Source: Thermoplasmata archaeon (lineage in GTDB: Archaea > Thermoplasmatota > Thermoplasmata > Halarchaeoplasmatales > Halarchaeoplasmataceae). From it: a DNA stretch of 41,364 nt. This document shows, in pieces, positions 1 through 7,422 of this stretch. How positions within the stretch are numbered: position 1 is the first letter of the stretch; each line of letters starts with the position of its first letter. A program made the translations under genes and the position numbers. The notes below the pieces were generated by a model. The model was not told the DNA's origin. It saw nothing but the letters and a program-made list of their open reading frames with translations, and made no database searches. The stretch lies in the NCBI GenBank assembly GCA_019594195.1, contig JAFDTP010000004.1, positions 1 through 41,364 on the forward strand. Reading direction: 5' to 3'.

Positions 1-66
1 GAGGACTCACTGGTGACCAAGTCGGATAGCGGGATGCGTTGTGTCAACTGTGGATACGAAACATGA
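1..66 (+). CDS. 3' end of a truncated gene, C-terminal zinc knuckle
   Basis: The first 21 codons of the window read open in frame 1 and stop at TGA 64-66. The peptide ends in CVNCGYET, a CxxC zinc-knuckle motif placed at the very C-terminus, as often seen in archaeal nucleic-acid-binding or zinc-ribbon proteins. The rest of the gene lies outside the window, so neither start nor family can be judged. A partner CxxC would be expected upstream. The reading as coding rests only on the open frame and the motif. Confidence 0.5.
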   Translation, partial: EDSLVTKSDSGMRCVNCGYET

Positions 67-284
67 ATCCATCGATCTCTCTATCTGACCAAAGATTTGA
101 AAAATTCAAATATATGTTTCATTCGCCATGGTCACTGGAGAGCTTCCGAGCCAGGATGCCTCTGGTCCGTCTTACGGCAATCCAAAAAATAGCGCTTCTT
201 TGGCAAGGAGGATCTTCGCTTAATCGTACCTGAAATGAATGATCTCACGCTCACCACATATATAGATAAACAAGGAGCAAAAAT
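67..284. other. Gap without a convincing gene
   Basis: Between the truncated gene and the decayed zinc-protein copy I see no ORF with recognisable protein character. A 64-codon open frame overlaps it but has an unconvincing composition and no ribosome-binding site. An A/T-rich TATA-like stretch near 256-265 precedes the decayed copy by about 25 nt and is probably its promoter. The rest may be degenerate sequence. Confidence 0.4.
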
Positions 285-421
285 ATGCCGCTTGACTCTG
301 AAAGGTGTCACTCCTGTGGTAACTGGACCAAAGAATACAAAAAAGTGGGCGAAGAAAGTTTCTCTAAGGGCCGCGTCGCTAACTGATCGAGCTGGTTAAA
401 GAGGAAATAGAAAAGTCATAG
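285..421 (+). pseudogene. Decayed paralogue of the small 4-Cys zinc protein at 1220
   Basis: From ATG 285 the frame encodes a 33-residue peptide beginning MPLDSERCHSCGNWTKEYKK, which closely matches the start of the intact protein at 1220. It stops at TGA 384-386. A one-base deletion just before the stop explains this: in the next frame the sequence continues as LIELVKEEIEKS to TAG 419-421, matching the LMKMIKEEL tail of the intact copy. The second zinc pair CKDC has become SKGR, so two of four ligands are lost. A GGAG ribosome-binding site (274-277) remains. Many differences from the intact copy in the first half are synonymous, so the pair diverged under selection before this copy broke. 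A functional truncated peptide is possible but less likely. Confidence 0.75.
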
Positions 422-469
422 GTCCGCTGTTCAAGTTCAAAAAAAGATGATCACTAAGACAAGGCGTAA

Positions 470-482
470 ATTTATTTATATA
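470..482 (+). promoter_or_regulatory. TATA-like promoter of the RDD gene
   Basis: An A/T-rich TTTATTTATATAC element lies about 10-20 nt before ATG 491 and about 22-33 nt before the in-frame ATG 503. A start about 25 nt downstream of the box would give a leaderless or nearly leaderless message, which slightly favours the second ATG. No ribosome-binding site is seen. Confidence 0.5.
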
Positions 483-490
483 CCAACTCG

Positions 491-1159
491 ATGGTGGATA
501 AGATGGAAAAGATAATAGACTATCAGGGCGATAAATATCGCTATCACCAGAAGAGCGAAGGAGACGAAAGATTCATATTTTTTCCAGCGACCCTTCTACG
601 GAGGACAACAGCCTATATCTTAGATGTTGTCATATTGTTGATAGTATTTTTCACTTTGCATAATTTGCTTCAGATCGTGGGTATACCGTATCTTGGTATG
701 CCTTCTGAGCCGTTAGCTTCGACTGATAGTGGTATATTCATCCTCGGATCATATTATTTTATAGCCGTTGGGGTTTTTTCTGGTTTGCAGTTAATCTACT
801 TCACCGCTCTCGAATACTCGGAAGGAGCCTCGACTCTTGGAAAGAAATTCCTCAATCTAAAAGTCTTCGGTAAGTACGGGGAGGATCTGACATTGAAACA
901 ATCGTTCATAAGAAATATTTTCAGATCTTTATGGCCAGTACCGTCCCTTATGTTTGTAGCACTGGGTGCTTGGGAATTACCATATATAGCCTTCGCTGGT
1001 CTCGTGATCCTTGCGATCGATATGGCATTGATATTTCAAAATGATCAAAGGATCGGAGACTATCTCTCATCTTCCTTCGTTATAGATGCGGCTGAGATGA
1101 GACAAAAGTTCAACAAAGACCACCTTAAAAATCCTGAGTTGCTGTCAAAAAAATGGTAA
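491..1159 (+). CDS. RDD family integral membrane protein
   Basis: This 222-residue protein has the hallmarks of the RDD family (small polytopic membrane proteins, some proposed to act in ion or solute transport). Near residue 37 there is RRTTAYILDVVILL, containing the Arg and Asp that define the family. A second conserved block, TLGKKFLNLKV, lies near residue 117, followed by RNIFRSLWP. I count three or four hydrophobic segments: about 40-63, 83-106, 150-165 and 165-182. ATG 491 is the first start, but ATG 503 (MEKIIDYQ) fits the TATA spacing better. The gene lies between the two copies of a tiny zinc protein. The substrate is unknown. Family assignment is firm, function is not. Confidence 0.85.
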   Translation: MVDKMEKIIDYQGDKYRYHQKSEGDERFIFFPATLLRRTTAYILDVVILLIVFFTLHNLLQIVGIPYLGMPSEPLASTDSGIFILGSYYFIAVGVFSGLQLIYFTALEYSEGASTLGKKFLNLKVFGKYGEDLTLKQSFIRNIFRSLWPVPSLMFVALGAWELPYIAFAGLVILAIDMALIFQNDQRIGDYLSSSFVIDAAEMRQKFNKDHLKNPELLSKKW

Positions 1160-1219
1160 GAAGGTCTGTAAAATGTTTATAACATTAAAGCTATATCTTA
1201 TGAATAGGAGGAAAAAGAT

Positions 1220-1351
1220 ATGCCTTTAGACTCGGATAGATGCCACTTCTGTGGTAATTGGACCAAAGAGTACAAAAAGGTAGGAGATAAAAGCTTCTGC
1301 AAAGACTGTGTGGATGATCTGATGAAGATGATAAAAGAAGAACTCGGTTGA
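1220..1351 (+). CDS. Small 43-residue 4-Cys zinc-finger protein
   Basis: The gene encodes 43 residues starting MPLDSDRCHFCGNWTKEYKK. Cysteines 8, 11, 27 and 30 form a CxxC-x15-CxxC pattern that would bind one zinc, followed by a short charged helix ending KEELG. A strong AGGAGG ribosome-binding site lies at 1206-1211, and a TATA-like element at about 1174-1183 fits a transcription start near 1205. A decayed paralogue lies at 285, which supports the reading as a real gene. The stop codon abuts the stop of the convergent hydrolase gene with no gap. I do not recognise the family; nucleic-acid or protein binding are the usual roles of such miniature zinc fingers. Confidence 0.8.
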   Translation: MPLDSDRCHFCGNWTKEYKKVGDKSFCKDCVDDLMKMIKEELG

Positions 1352-2209
1352 TCAGACTTCGATATCTATACCGTAAACGTCCTCGGGATTATCTTTGTGT
1401 ATTTTCCGCATGTCTTTATCCTTCAAAGTACCTTCTTCATATAGTTTCCTCGTTTTTTTGGGAACGTTTTTGATACCTAGTACCGCGCCCGGTCTATTCG
1501 GATCGTCTAAATAGTCGGTCTCCAACATGAACCTGTTTCCTTTTGGGATCGCCTCCTTCATGTTATCTTCGCTAGCGAGTATCGAAGGGAACAATCCGTA
1601 GTTCTCTTTTTCTTCGACTAGTGGTGGAGAATAGTGCTTCACTATCTTATCTCTTGAAAGACCTATCTCGTCAGCCATCCCAGCTATCTCCTTACAGACC
1701 TTTGGAGTCGTACTTTCGGTGTGTAATACCACTGCGCAACCAGCGTCATATGCTAGTTCCATACCATATCTCATTATCCTGTTAGAAGCCTGTAACAAAT
1801 CCTCCGAAACGTCGAAATGTGGTCTGCCTATCTCTCCTAATGCTACGACTCTATATCTGTCCAAGTAATCGGCAGCCAAATCCATCCCTTTTTTCAAGAT
1901 TTCTTCTCCTTTTTTGAGACCCACTTTATCTTTCAGATCAACCAGGTCCACTGGATAGGGTCCTAGAGTGACGAATATCTCAACAGACGTCTTTTCCATG
2001 GCTCTCTCAGCTAGGTCGATAGTCCTCTCGTATATCGGTTCGTAACCCTTTTCGTCCCACTCTCTTAGATCGTGATACGGCAGATGCGAAAGTATCAAGT
2101 GAGTTCCACCAGCTCTTTCGAACTTTTTCACCGCATCCACACCTTGGCCTCTTTCCTGCAGGTGTATATGATTATCCAGTATAGGACATTCTAATTCATC
2201 TAGTCTCAT
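1352..2209 (-). CDS. TatD-like metal-dependent hydrolase (archaeal COG1831 type)
   Basis: This 285-residue protein belongs to the amidohydrolase/TatD superfamily, a metal-dependent TIM barrel. The N-terminal HxH metal motif is DNHIHL near residue 12. Other likely metal-site residues sit in ALGEIGRPHF (Glu and His), VVLHTES, IVKHYSPP and the distal Asp in LETDYLDDP. The pattern matches the archaeal COG1831 group of predicted hydrolases rather than classic TatD DNase. The substrate is unknown; nuclease activity is only a family-level possibility. Its start is ATG 2209. It converges with the small zinc protein, stop against stop. Confidence 0.85.
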   Translation of the reverse strand: MRLDELECPILDNHIHLQERGQGVDAVKKFERAGGTHLILSHLPYHDLREWDEKGYEPIYERTIDLAERAMEKTSVEIFVTLGPYPVDLVDLKDKVGLKKGEEILKKGMDLAADYLDRYRVVALGEIGRPHFDVSEDLLQASNRIMRYGMELAYDAGCAVVLHTESTTPKVCKEIAGMADEIGLSRDKIVKHYSPPLVEEKENYGLFPSILASEDNMKEAIPKGNRFMLETDYLDDPNRPGAVLGIKNVPKKTRKLYEEGTLKDKDMRKIHKDNPEDVYGIDIEV

Positions 2210-2311
2210 GTTTTAGCCAATTCGGTCACGGTTTTAATTGTTTTCCCGGACCCGTAAATTCCGTGTGTGAAGCAAAATGTTAAAATGATTTGAATATACT
2301 CAATCACCGTC

Positions 2312-3454
2312 TTGAGTGAAGTAGTCGTAGTAGGAGCGGGTCCCGCAGGTCTAAGGGTCGCAAAAAGAACCGCCGAGGCGGGTCATGATACTTTGGTCCT
2401 CGATAAAAAATCGGCCATCGGAAAACCAGTCCAGTGTGCTGGTTTAGTGAGTCCACGTGTACTCGACTTGACGGGAACACGGAGTAAAATACTCAGCCCA
2501 AAAAGAGCGGTCATAAACTCACCTTCTGGAGAAAGGCTGGAATTAGATAACAAGGACGATAAAGCAGTAGTTATCGACAGGTCTAGATTCGATAGAGAGC
2601 TGGCTACCAAGGCCGCTAAGGCTGGTGCCGAGATAAGATTAAGATGTAGAGTCAAAAGTACCTCTTACGGTGAAAAAAGAAAGATCGAATTCGTAGAGGA
2701 CGGAAAAATCAAAACCATAAAAGCTGACGTGGTCATAGGTGCCGACGGTCCCGGTTCGGTGATCAGAAGATCTGCGGATTTACCTTCTCCAGACGAGTTC
2801 CTTCCCGCTGTACAAGCTGTTGTACCAAAACATGATAAAGATGTTCAAATATATCTAGGAAATGACATCACTTCAGGTTTTTTTCTATATGAAGTCCCTT
2901 TCAAAACAGGTAAATTGATCGGTCTAGCCAGCGATGACGGTAAAACCTACGGTCATCTGACGAAACACTTGAGATCAAAAGGATTAGAGGACAGTGTACT
3001 GACTTTCTTATCGGGTACCATACCTCTAGGAAATCTAGAGCGGAGTGTTTCTGATGGACTGTGTATAGTAGGAGATTCCGCTTCCCAGGTAAAACCGCTT
3101 TCCGGAGGGGGTATATATTGGGGTATCAAAGCCGCGGATATATGCTCGGATGTGGTCATCGAGGCTCTTGGAGAGGGAGATGTTTCTAAGAGGAGCCTTG
3201 ATAGATACCATAAAAGATGGCAGAAAAGTATAGGTAAAAAGATATCTCGAGAGATGAGAGTCAGAAAAGTCTACAAAGATATGACCGATCGTGATCTAGA
3301 TAAACTATTGAATATATTGAGCAAAGAAAAAACTAGACGGATCATCGAGCGTGAAGGGGATATAGATAATCATTCTAAACTGATCAGACCGCTACTTAAG
3401 ACGGCTCCTGAGCTTCTGAAGTTTATCGGACCAGCTATCAAAAGTTTTTTCTAA
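2312..3454 (+). CDS. Geranylgeranyl reductase family FAD-dependent oxidoreductase
   Basis: This 380-residue flavoprotein probably saturates the geranylgeranyl chains of archaeal membrane lipids. The N-terminal FAD/NAD fold VVVVGAGPAGLRVAKR begins at residue 4. QCAGLVSPRVL near residue 42, VVIGADGPGSVIRR near 146, and the second FAD motif VGDSASQVKPLSGGGIYWG near 253 all fit the family. The gene starts with TTG: the dinucleotide-binding strand begins three residues later and no ATG is available. TATA-like sequence lies about 25-30 nt upstream. The last 63 nt overlap the 3' end of the opposing surface-protein gene. Other members of the family act on menaquinone or chlorophyll side chains, so the exact substrate is inferred. 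Confidence 0.85.
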   Translation: MSEVVVVGAGPAGLRVAKRTAEAGHDTLVLDKKSAIGKPVQCAGLVSPRVLDLTGTRSKILSPKRAVINSPSGERLELDNKDDKAVVIDRSRFDRELATKAAKAGAEIRLRCRVKSTSYGEKRKIEFVEDGKIKTIKADVVIGADGPGSVIRRSADLPSPDEFLPAVQAVVPKHDKDVQIYLGNDITSGFFLYEVPFKTGKLIGLASDDGKTYGHLTKHLRSKGLEDSVLTFLSGTIPLGNLERSVSDGLCIVGDSASQVKPLSGGGIYWGIKAADICSDVVIEALGEGDVSKRSLDRYHKRWQKSIGKKISREMRVRKVYKDMTDRDLDKLLNILSKEKTRRIIEREGDIDNHSKLIRPLLKTAPELLKFIGPAIKSFF

Positions 3455-4135
3455 CCTCGGGAACGAACCGTATTTTTCCTGCATATAAAACATGACAGCC
3501 AGTATCCCGGAAAAGCCTGCGACTATACCTAGAGCGTACTGAGGCCATCGAGGGACAGGGTCCCTGACTTCGAAGGAACTATCCAGCAGCAATCCACTGA
3601 CGTTAAGATATTCTAGATCATCACCCTGATCACTCTCTCGCCACTCCTCCGTGGTGAAAAAACCTCTAGATTTCATCACCTCTCTTTCATCGTCCATGCT
3701 GAATGTCAGTTTTAACCTTAATGAATAGACCCCTTCTTCAGTATCTTCTGCAGTCGTTATAAGATATTCTAGATCTTCAGTTTCCCCGGGAGAGAGCTCA
3801 TCGATCTCCTCCATAGAGCTTAGTTCTTCGTTGCTGAAAACAGGAGGACTCTCTATTTCTGAGATATCATTTTCCACACCTAGATCGCTATGGTAAAATA
3901 TCTCGATCATCAACGTGGTATTTTTCATCTCTCCGTCCTCAAAATCCATATACGGGTTTTGGAGAGTTATAACAATTTTGTCATCATTTCCGGGTTCAAT
4001 GTTTGGAGTGTTTATCTCAGTGATCATCTCATTAGTATATCGAGGATCAGAGATCTCATCTGATCGTACCGGTACTGAACAAAAAGATACGATCATGAGT
4101 ATGACCGCTGCTATGACCACATATCTTTGGTCCAT
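3392..4135 (-). CDS. Secreted or membrane-anchored surface protein
   Basis: I place the start at ATG 4135, giving 247 residues. This choice puts a signal peptide at the N-terminus (MDQRYVVIAAVILMIVSFCS, then VPVRSDE) and a TATA element about 28 nt upstream. The middle is a beta-rich, acidic extracellular domain with VITLQNPYMD and SPGETEDLEYLIT, resembling the Ig-like/CARDB-type domains of archaeal envelope proteins. A single transmembrane segment, WPQYALGIVAGFSGILAVMF, lies near residues 194-213, followed by a short basic cytoplasmic tail. The 3' end overlaps the geranylgeranyl reductase gene by 63 nt. No enzymatic motif is visible and no function is known. Confidence 0.65.
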   Translation of the reverse strand: MDQRYVVIAAVILMIVSFCSVPVRSDEISDPRYTNEMITEINTPNIEPGNDDKIVITLQNPYMDFEDGEMKNTTLMIEIFYHSDLGVENDISEIESPPVFSNEELSSMEEIDELSPGETEDLEYLITTAEDTEEGVYSLRLKLTFSMDDEREVMKSRGFFTTEEWRESDQGDDLEYLNVSGLLLDSSFEVRDPVPRWPQYALGIVAGFSGILAVMFYMQEKYGSFPRLEKTFDSWSDKLQKLRSRLK

Positions 4136-4158
4136 CGTCACAATATTAATCGAGCAGA

Positions 4159-4170
4159 CTATAAAATACT
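4159..4170. promoter_or_regulatory. Shared divergent TATA-like element
   Basis: CTATAAAATACT sits between the divergent genes starting at 4135 (minus) and 4199 (plus). It is about 28 nt from the first start and about 32 nt from the second, so a near-symmetric A/T element could serve both directions. Both messages would have very short leaders or none. Confidence 0.5.
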
Positions 4171-4198
4171 TATGTGACCGTCGACGTAGAAACATAAG

Positions 4199-5191
4199 AT
4201 GGATAAAGAAGGATACCCGGCGATAAAAGTTCCAAAACAAAAAGGTCAGAAAACACTTCAGAGGCTGAAGGAAGACGGTAGGCTGGATCCAAACAGGATG
4301 ATAAAGACCGAGGGCGACGAACTGATATTTCCGGTAAAAAAAGAAGGCGATTATTCCGACAAAGATCCAAAGTTTAGACAGAAGCGATCGAAACCATACC
4401 TACAGATCAAGGAAAAGATAGATATCCCTTCTGAAGAAAAGAAACGACTTCCCGATAATTGGGAGCTCATCGGAGATATACTCTTTATCAAGCTCTCGGA
4501 TAGTTTGAAGGAACATGAGGAGAGGATCGGTGAGGCCTACGCTGAAGTTTTGAACGCAAAAACGGTCATGCTGCAGGGAAGTATCCAGGGAATGAAAAGG
4601 GAGCCTGAAGTGGAAAAGATCTATGGTGATGATACCGAGACCGTACACGTCGAAAATGGGATAAAATATAGATTGGATACATCTAAGCTAATGTTCTCCA
4701 GCGGTAACATCGATGAAAGGATAAGGATGGCCCAGGTAGTTAACGAAGACGATGTAGTTGTGGATATGTTCGCAGGTATAGGTTATTTCTCCCTTCCTAT
4801 GGCAGTCCACGGAGGTGCGGAAAAGATATTTTCTTTAGAGATCAACCCAACGGCCTTTAGTTACCTTGAAGAGAACGTAAGATTGAACGATGTAGAAGAT
4901 ACTGTAAGACCCTGGAATGGCGATAACCGCGACTTTTCTTATTCTGGTGCCGATAGAGTGGTCATGGGATATCTTCATGATACGGGGAAATTTTTGGATA
5001 AAGCGATAGAGTTCTTAGACGGTTCTGGTATCATACATTATCATACTAGGAGTCTAGATTCTGAATATCCTGAGGACGTAAAAGATGAGCTCGAAGATCG
5101 TCTTGATACCGGATTCAGGATCGTCGAAAAGAAAATTATAAAGTCCTACGCCCCTCATGTTTTTCACGTCGTTTTCGATCTCAAAATTTAG
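4199..5191 (+). CDS. taw2: Taw2/Trm5-family tRNA G37-modifying enzyme, probably Taw2
   Basis: This 330-residue class I SAM-dependent enzyme modifies G37 of tRNA(Phe). The N-terminal AIKVPKQKGQKTLQRL block is the small D1 domain of this family. The middle FRxY-like region has KYRLDTSKLMFSSGNIDER near residue 160. The SAM site is VVDMFAGIGYFSLPMA near 188, with the acidic residue in SLEINPTA. In Trm5 methyltransferases the catalytic loop carries an N-x-P motif; here it reads VVMGYLHDTGKFL. This favours Taw2, which transfers an aminocarboxypropyl group to 4-demethylwyosine, over Trm5. I rate the family as near certain and the Taw2 reading as likely. It lies 52 nt upstream of amrS and may be co-directional with it, although amrS has its own TATA-like box. 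Confidence 0.8.
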   Translation: MDKEGYPAIKVPKQKGQKTLQRLKEDGRLDPNRMIKTEGDELIFPVKKEGDYSDKDPKFRQKRSKPYLQIKEKIDIPSEEKKRLPDNWELIGDILFIKLSDSLKEHEERIGEAYAEVLNAKTVMLQGSIQGMKREPEVEKIYGDDTETVHVENGIKYRLDTSKLMFSSGNIDERIRMAQVVNEDDVVVDMFAGIGYFSLPMAVHGGAEKIFSLEINPTAFSYLEENVRLNDVEDTVRPWNGDNRDFSYSGADRVVMGYLHDTGKFLDKAIEFLDGSGIIHYHTRSLDSEYPEDVKDELEDRLDTGFRIVEKKIIKSYAPHVFHVVFDLKI

Positions 5192-5243
5192 TCTAGAGAA
5201 ATGAAAATTTATTTGTAGATAAACAACCCTATCATAATACACG

Positions 5244-6239
5244 ATGAAGGAAGCGATGTTTTGGGAGGAGAAAGAAAGCGATAAAGTTCACTGCTATCTA
5301 TGCCCTCACAACTGCCTGATAAAAGATGGTGAAAAGGGTCTATGCAATGTTAGGCAGAATCAAGGCGGTGTCCTTTATTCTAATATTTACGGTAAGGCCG
5401 CCTCTTTATCGGTGGACCCTATAGAAAAGAAGCCGCTCTACCATTTCCATCCGGGTACGAAAGTCCTATCATACGGCACGATGGGATGTAACCTATCCTG
5501 CAGCTTTTGTCAGAACGCTTCTCTGTCCTGTGGTGATCCTGAAAGCCCCTATCTGAAGAAGAGATCCGTTGAAGACCTGGTGAAAGAGACGATGGGATAC
5601 GACGGTATCGCATGGACTTACAACGAACCTACTATCTCCTATGAGTTCAGCTACGATGTTTTCAAGAAGATAAAGAGCGAGACCGATAAGTACACGGTCT
5701 ACGTAACTAACGGCTACATACAAGACGAACCACTGAAGAAGATCACACCCTACCTGGACGCTATGAACATAGATATAAAGGCATTCAGTGATAGATTTTA
5801 CAGGGACATCGCCGGTGGGACCATTCAGCCAGTACTCGACACCGCGGAGACCGCGGTTTCTGAAGGAGTTCACGTTGAAGTGACTTATCTTATAATACCG
5901 GGTCACAACGATTCGAAGAAGGAAGTCCGCAGATTTTCCAGATGGGTGCGGGAGAATCTAGGGGAAGATACCGTCCTACATTTTTCTCGCTTTCATCCAG
6001 ATCACGAGATGAGGGATACGCCGCCGACACCCCCTGAAAAGATGAAGGAAGCGAGAAAGATAGCTGAAGACGCCGGTGTGCATTTCGTTTATCTAGGCAA
6101 TATGAGAGCGAACAATGACACCAGGTGTCCAGACTGTGGTACTACCATAATGTCCCGCTCTTATTTTTCATCCGGAAGATTGAATCTGAAAGACGGAAAA
6201 TGTCCGGACTGTGGAAGGGATATCCCGATAATCGTCTAG
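5244..6239 (+). CDS. amrS: AmmeMemoRadiSam system radical SAM enzyme AmrS
   Basis: This 331-residue radical SAM protein matches the AmrS group (COG1180, pyruvate-formate-lyase-activase-like). The N-terminal CYLCPHNCLIKDGEKGLC supplies extra cysteines. The cluster motif CNLSCSFCQ (C-x3-C-x2-C) lies near residue 82. EPTISYEF and MNIDIKAFS follow at expected places. A C-terminal zinc ribbon has CPDCG near residue 297 and a second CPDCG near 322. The family usually works with a Memo and an AMMECR1 protein whose joint reaction is uncertain; those partners are not in this window. A TATA-like element near 5201-5215 suggests its own promoter. The 3' end overlaps the convergent regulator by 4 nt. Confidence 0.9.
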   Translation: MKEAMFWEEKESDKVHCYLCPHNCLIKDGEKGLCNVRQNQGGVLYSNIYGKAASLSVDPIEKKPLYHFHPGTKVLSYGTMGCNLSCSFCQNASLSCGDPESPYLKKRSVEDLVKETMGYDGIAWTYNEPTISYEFSYDVFKKIKSETDKYTVYVTNGYIQDEPLKKITPYLDAMNIDIKAFSDRFYRDIAGGTIQPVLDTAETAVSEGVHVEVTYLIIPGHNDSKKEVRRFSRWVRENLGEDTVLHFSRFHPDHEMRDTPPTPPEKMKEARKIAEDAGVHFVYLGNMRANNDTRCPDCGTTIMSRSYFSSGRLNLKDGKCPDCGRDIPIIV

Positions 6240-7015
6240 ACCACGGTGTAATCTATCTTATAGTCCTCGTCTAGACCTCTGTTTCTCTCGTTTATCTTCT
6301 CTAGGACCTCATCTAGATCCTTTTTAGAGAGCATCATAAGTATATCTAGTCCCTTTTCCGCAGCATTTATAGATGAACTCACAGGGGCGAACTTTATGTC
6401 CGGTTCGATATCTATGATGTTGCAGATGCCGTACTGCATCTCTCCTTTGATAGCCAACCTGTCATGGTCGATAGATTTTATTTTAGATCTTATATTTTCG
6501 GCTTTTTCCACTATATCACCGTCTATGTCTGTTTCGATCAGGAAAATTTCACCTAATTCCATCTCGGTTATCCCCTCTAGACCGCCGACTCTAAGCGGTT
6601 CGCCTTCTCCGACACTGTTTAGAGCAGTACCCATACTTGCAGATTCTTCGAGAGAAGCGTGAAGGAAACCTTTTTCCATCTTCAGCCCGACCCTGTCACC
6701 TTCATTTATATTTTCAGAAGCTACTGCTGTACAGGTGGAGATGAAGTTTATGCTCTCGCTCGCCTCATCTAGAAAATTTCCCAGATCTGAAACGATTTCT
6801 CTCACCAACTCCATTCCCTTGGAAGTGGGTCTGTAGGAACTTTTAGACCTGTCGATCAGACCCTCCTCTTCCATCTTAGATACATAATTTGAGACTGCCT
6901 GTTCGCTCATGTCGAGCTTAGAAGATAGGTCCGCAAGTCTATTAGGTCTCTCTACCGCAGCTTCGTAGAGGATCAGGAACCTGGTCATCTTTGATTTGTC
7001 ACGGAGAACTTTCAT
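6236..7015 (-). CDS. Winged-helix transcriptional regulator with C-terminal ligand-type domain
   Basis: With start ATG 7015 the protein has 259 residues; an in-frame TTG two codons earlier is less likely. Residues about 10-70 form a winged helix, with LADLSSKLDMSEQAVSNYVS as the helix-turn-helix and YRPTSKGMELV as the wing end, as in MarR-like proteins. The remaining 180 residues are a mixed alpha/beta domain with no motif I can name; it resembles the C-terminal part of uncharacterised archaeal HTH proteins that may sense a small molecule. A TATA element at about 7042-7051 implies a nearly leaderless message. Palindromes further upstream, such as CCGATATCGG at 7096-7105, may be its own operators. 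Its target genes are unknown. Confidence 0.75.
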   Translation of the reverse strand: MKVLRDKSKMTRFLILYEAAVERPNRLADLSSKLDMSEQAVSNYVSKMEEEGLIDRSKSSYRPTSKGMELVREIVSDLGNFLDEASESINFISTCTAVASENINEGDRVGLKMEKGFLHASLEESASMGTALNSVGEGEPLRVGGLEGITEMELGEIFLIETDIDGDIVEKAENIRSKIKSIDHDRLAIKGEMQYGICNIIDIEPDIKFAPVSSSINAAEKGLDILMMLSKKDLDEVLEKINERNRGLDEDYKIDYTVV

Positions 7016-7095
7016 GTGCAATCAACCGGCTTATTGTATAGGGGATATAATTGCATTTTCTTTTTTGATATCAGCGGCGATCCTTAAAAGAAGTA

Positions 7096-7105
7096 CCGAT
7101 ATCGG
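7096..7105. repeat. Perfect 10-bp palindrome, possible operator
   Basis: CCGATATCGG is self-complementary and lies about 80 nt upstream of the start of the winged-helix regulator gene. Regulators of this type commonly bind palindromes in their own promoters. The position upstream of the TATA box would suit an activator or a divergent control. A 10-bp palindrome can occur by chance. Confidence 0.3.
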
Positions 7106-7215
7106 CATTTGATCAATTCGATAGTAAAACTGCACAAATGACATCTGTTTCACCAATAAAATTTGAAAAACTACCAAAAAACATATATCCGATAAAATAT
7201 AGATGTTATGCGGAA

Positions 7216-7327
7216 CTGGAAGAACTCAAATTGAGGAGGTGCATCGGCCCCTAACCATGGCTTTTCTTCCGGGATTTGACTTTTTTTAAATGTCTAGGGG
7301 CGTGCCCGCCTCGATTTGGTTCTCCAG
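7216..7327 (+). ncRNA. Candidate structured RNA or inverted-repeat element
   Basis: Positions 7216-7236 pair with 7309-7327 in 19 base pairs, with one G-U wobble and two single-base bulges. Inside, a 10 x 7 nt internal loop leads to a second, perfect 7-bp stem (GCCCCTA at 7247-7253 with TAGGGGC at 7295-7301). The loop includes a run of seven T at 7281-7287. A TATA-like ATAAAATAT at 7192-7200 predicts transcription starting close to the foot of the stem. This supports a small structured RNA on the plus strand. I could not match it to SRP RNA, RNase P RNA, H/ACA or C/D guides. A transposon-derived inverted repeat is the main alternative. The strand is inferred from the TATA element. Confidence 0.45.
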
Positions 7328-7422
7328 ATAACATCATCTGTATGACGTGTTTTTATCATCAACTTTAGCAGCAATCATCATAAAAGAAAACATTTATTAT
7401 CTTACAGCGACTGGATTCGAAT

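Larger units (their letters stand above)
7016..7422. other. 400-nt intergenic region with promoters, palindromes and a hairpin
   Basis: This gap holds no convincing protein gene. It contains the TATA element of the regulator (minus strand, about 7042-7051), a 10-bp palindrome at 7096-7105, two TATA-like elements at 7181-7200, a long imperfect hairpin at 7216-7327 and the TATA box of RaSEA at about 7390-7401. A possible 28-codon ORF at 7203-7289 lies inside the hairpin arm but is unlikely. Confidence 0.6.

Noticed and set aside
3915..4226. A 103-codon plus-strand frame over the surface-protein start
   Set aside because: It is antisense to the signal peptide and acidic domain and overlaps the better supported Taw2 start.
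7203..7289. A 28-codon ORF within the hairpin region
   Set aside because: It has no ribosome-binding site, an unremarkable composition, and lies inside a strong RNA stem that better explains the sequence.
7216..7333. The hairpin at 7216 as an H/ACA guide RNA, using the ACA at 7331-7333
   Set aside because: The ACA box should lie about 14-16 nt from the internal loop; here it is about 30 nt away and the lower stem is about twice the usual length.
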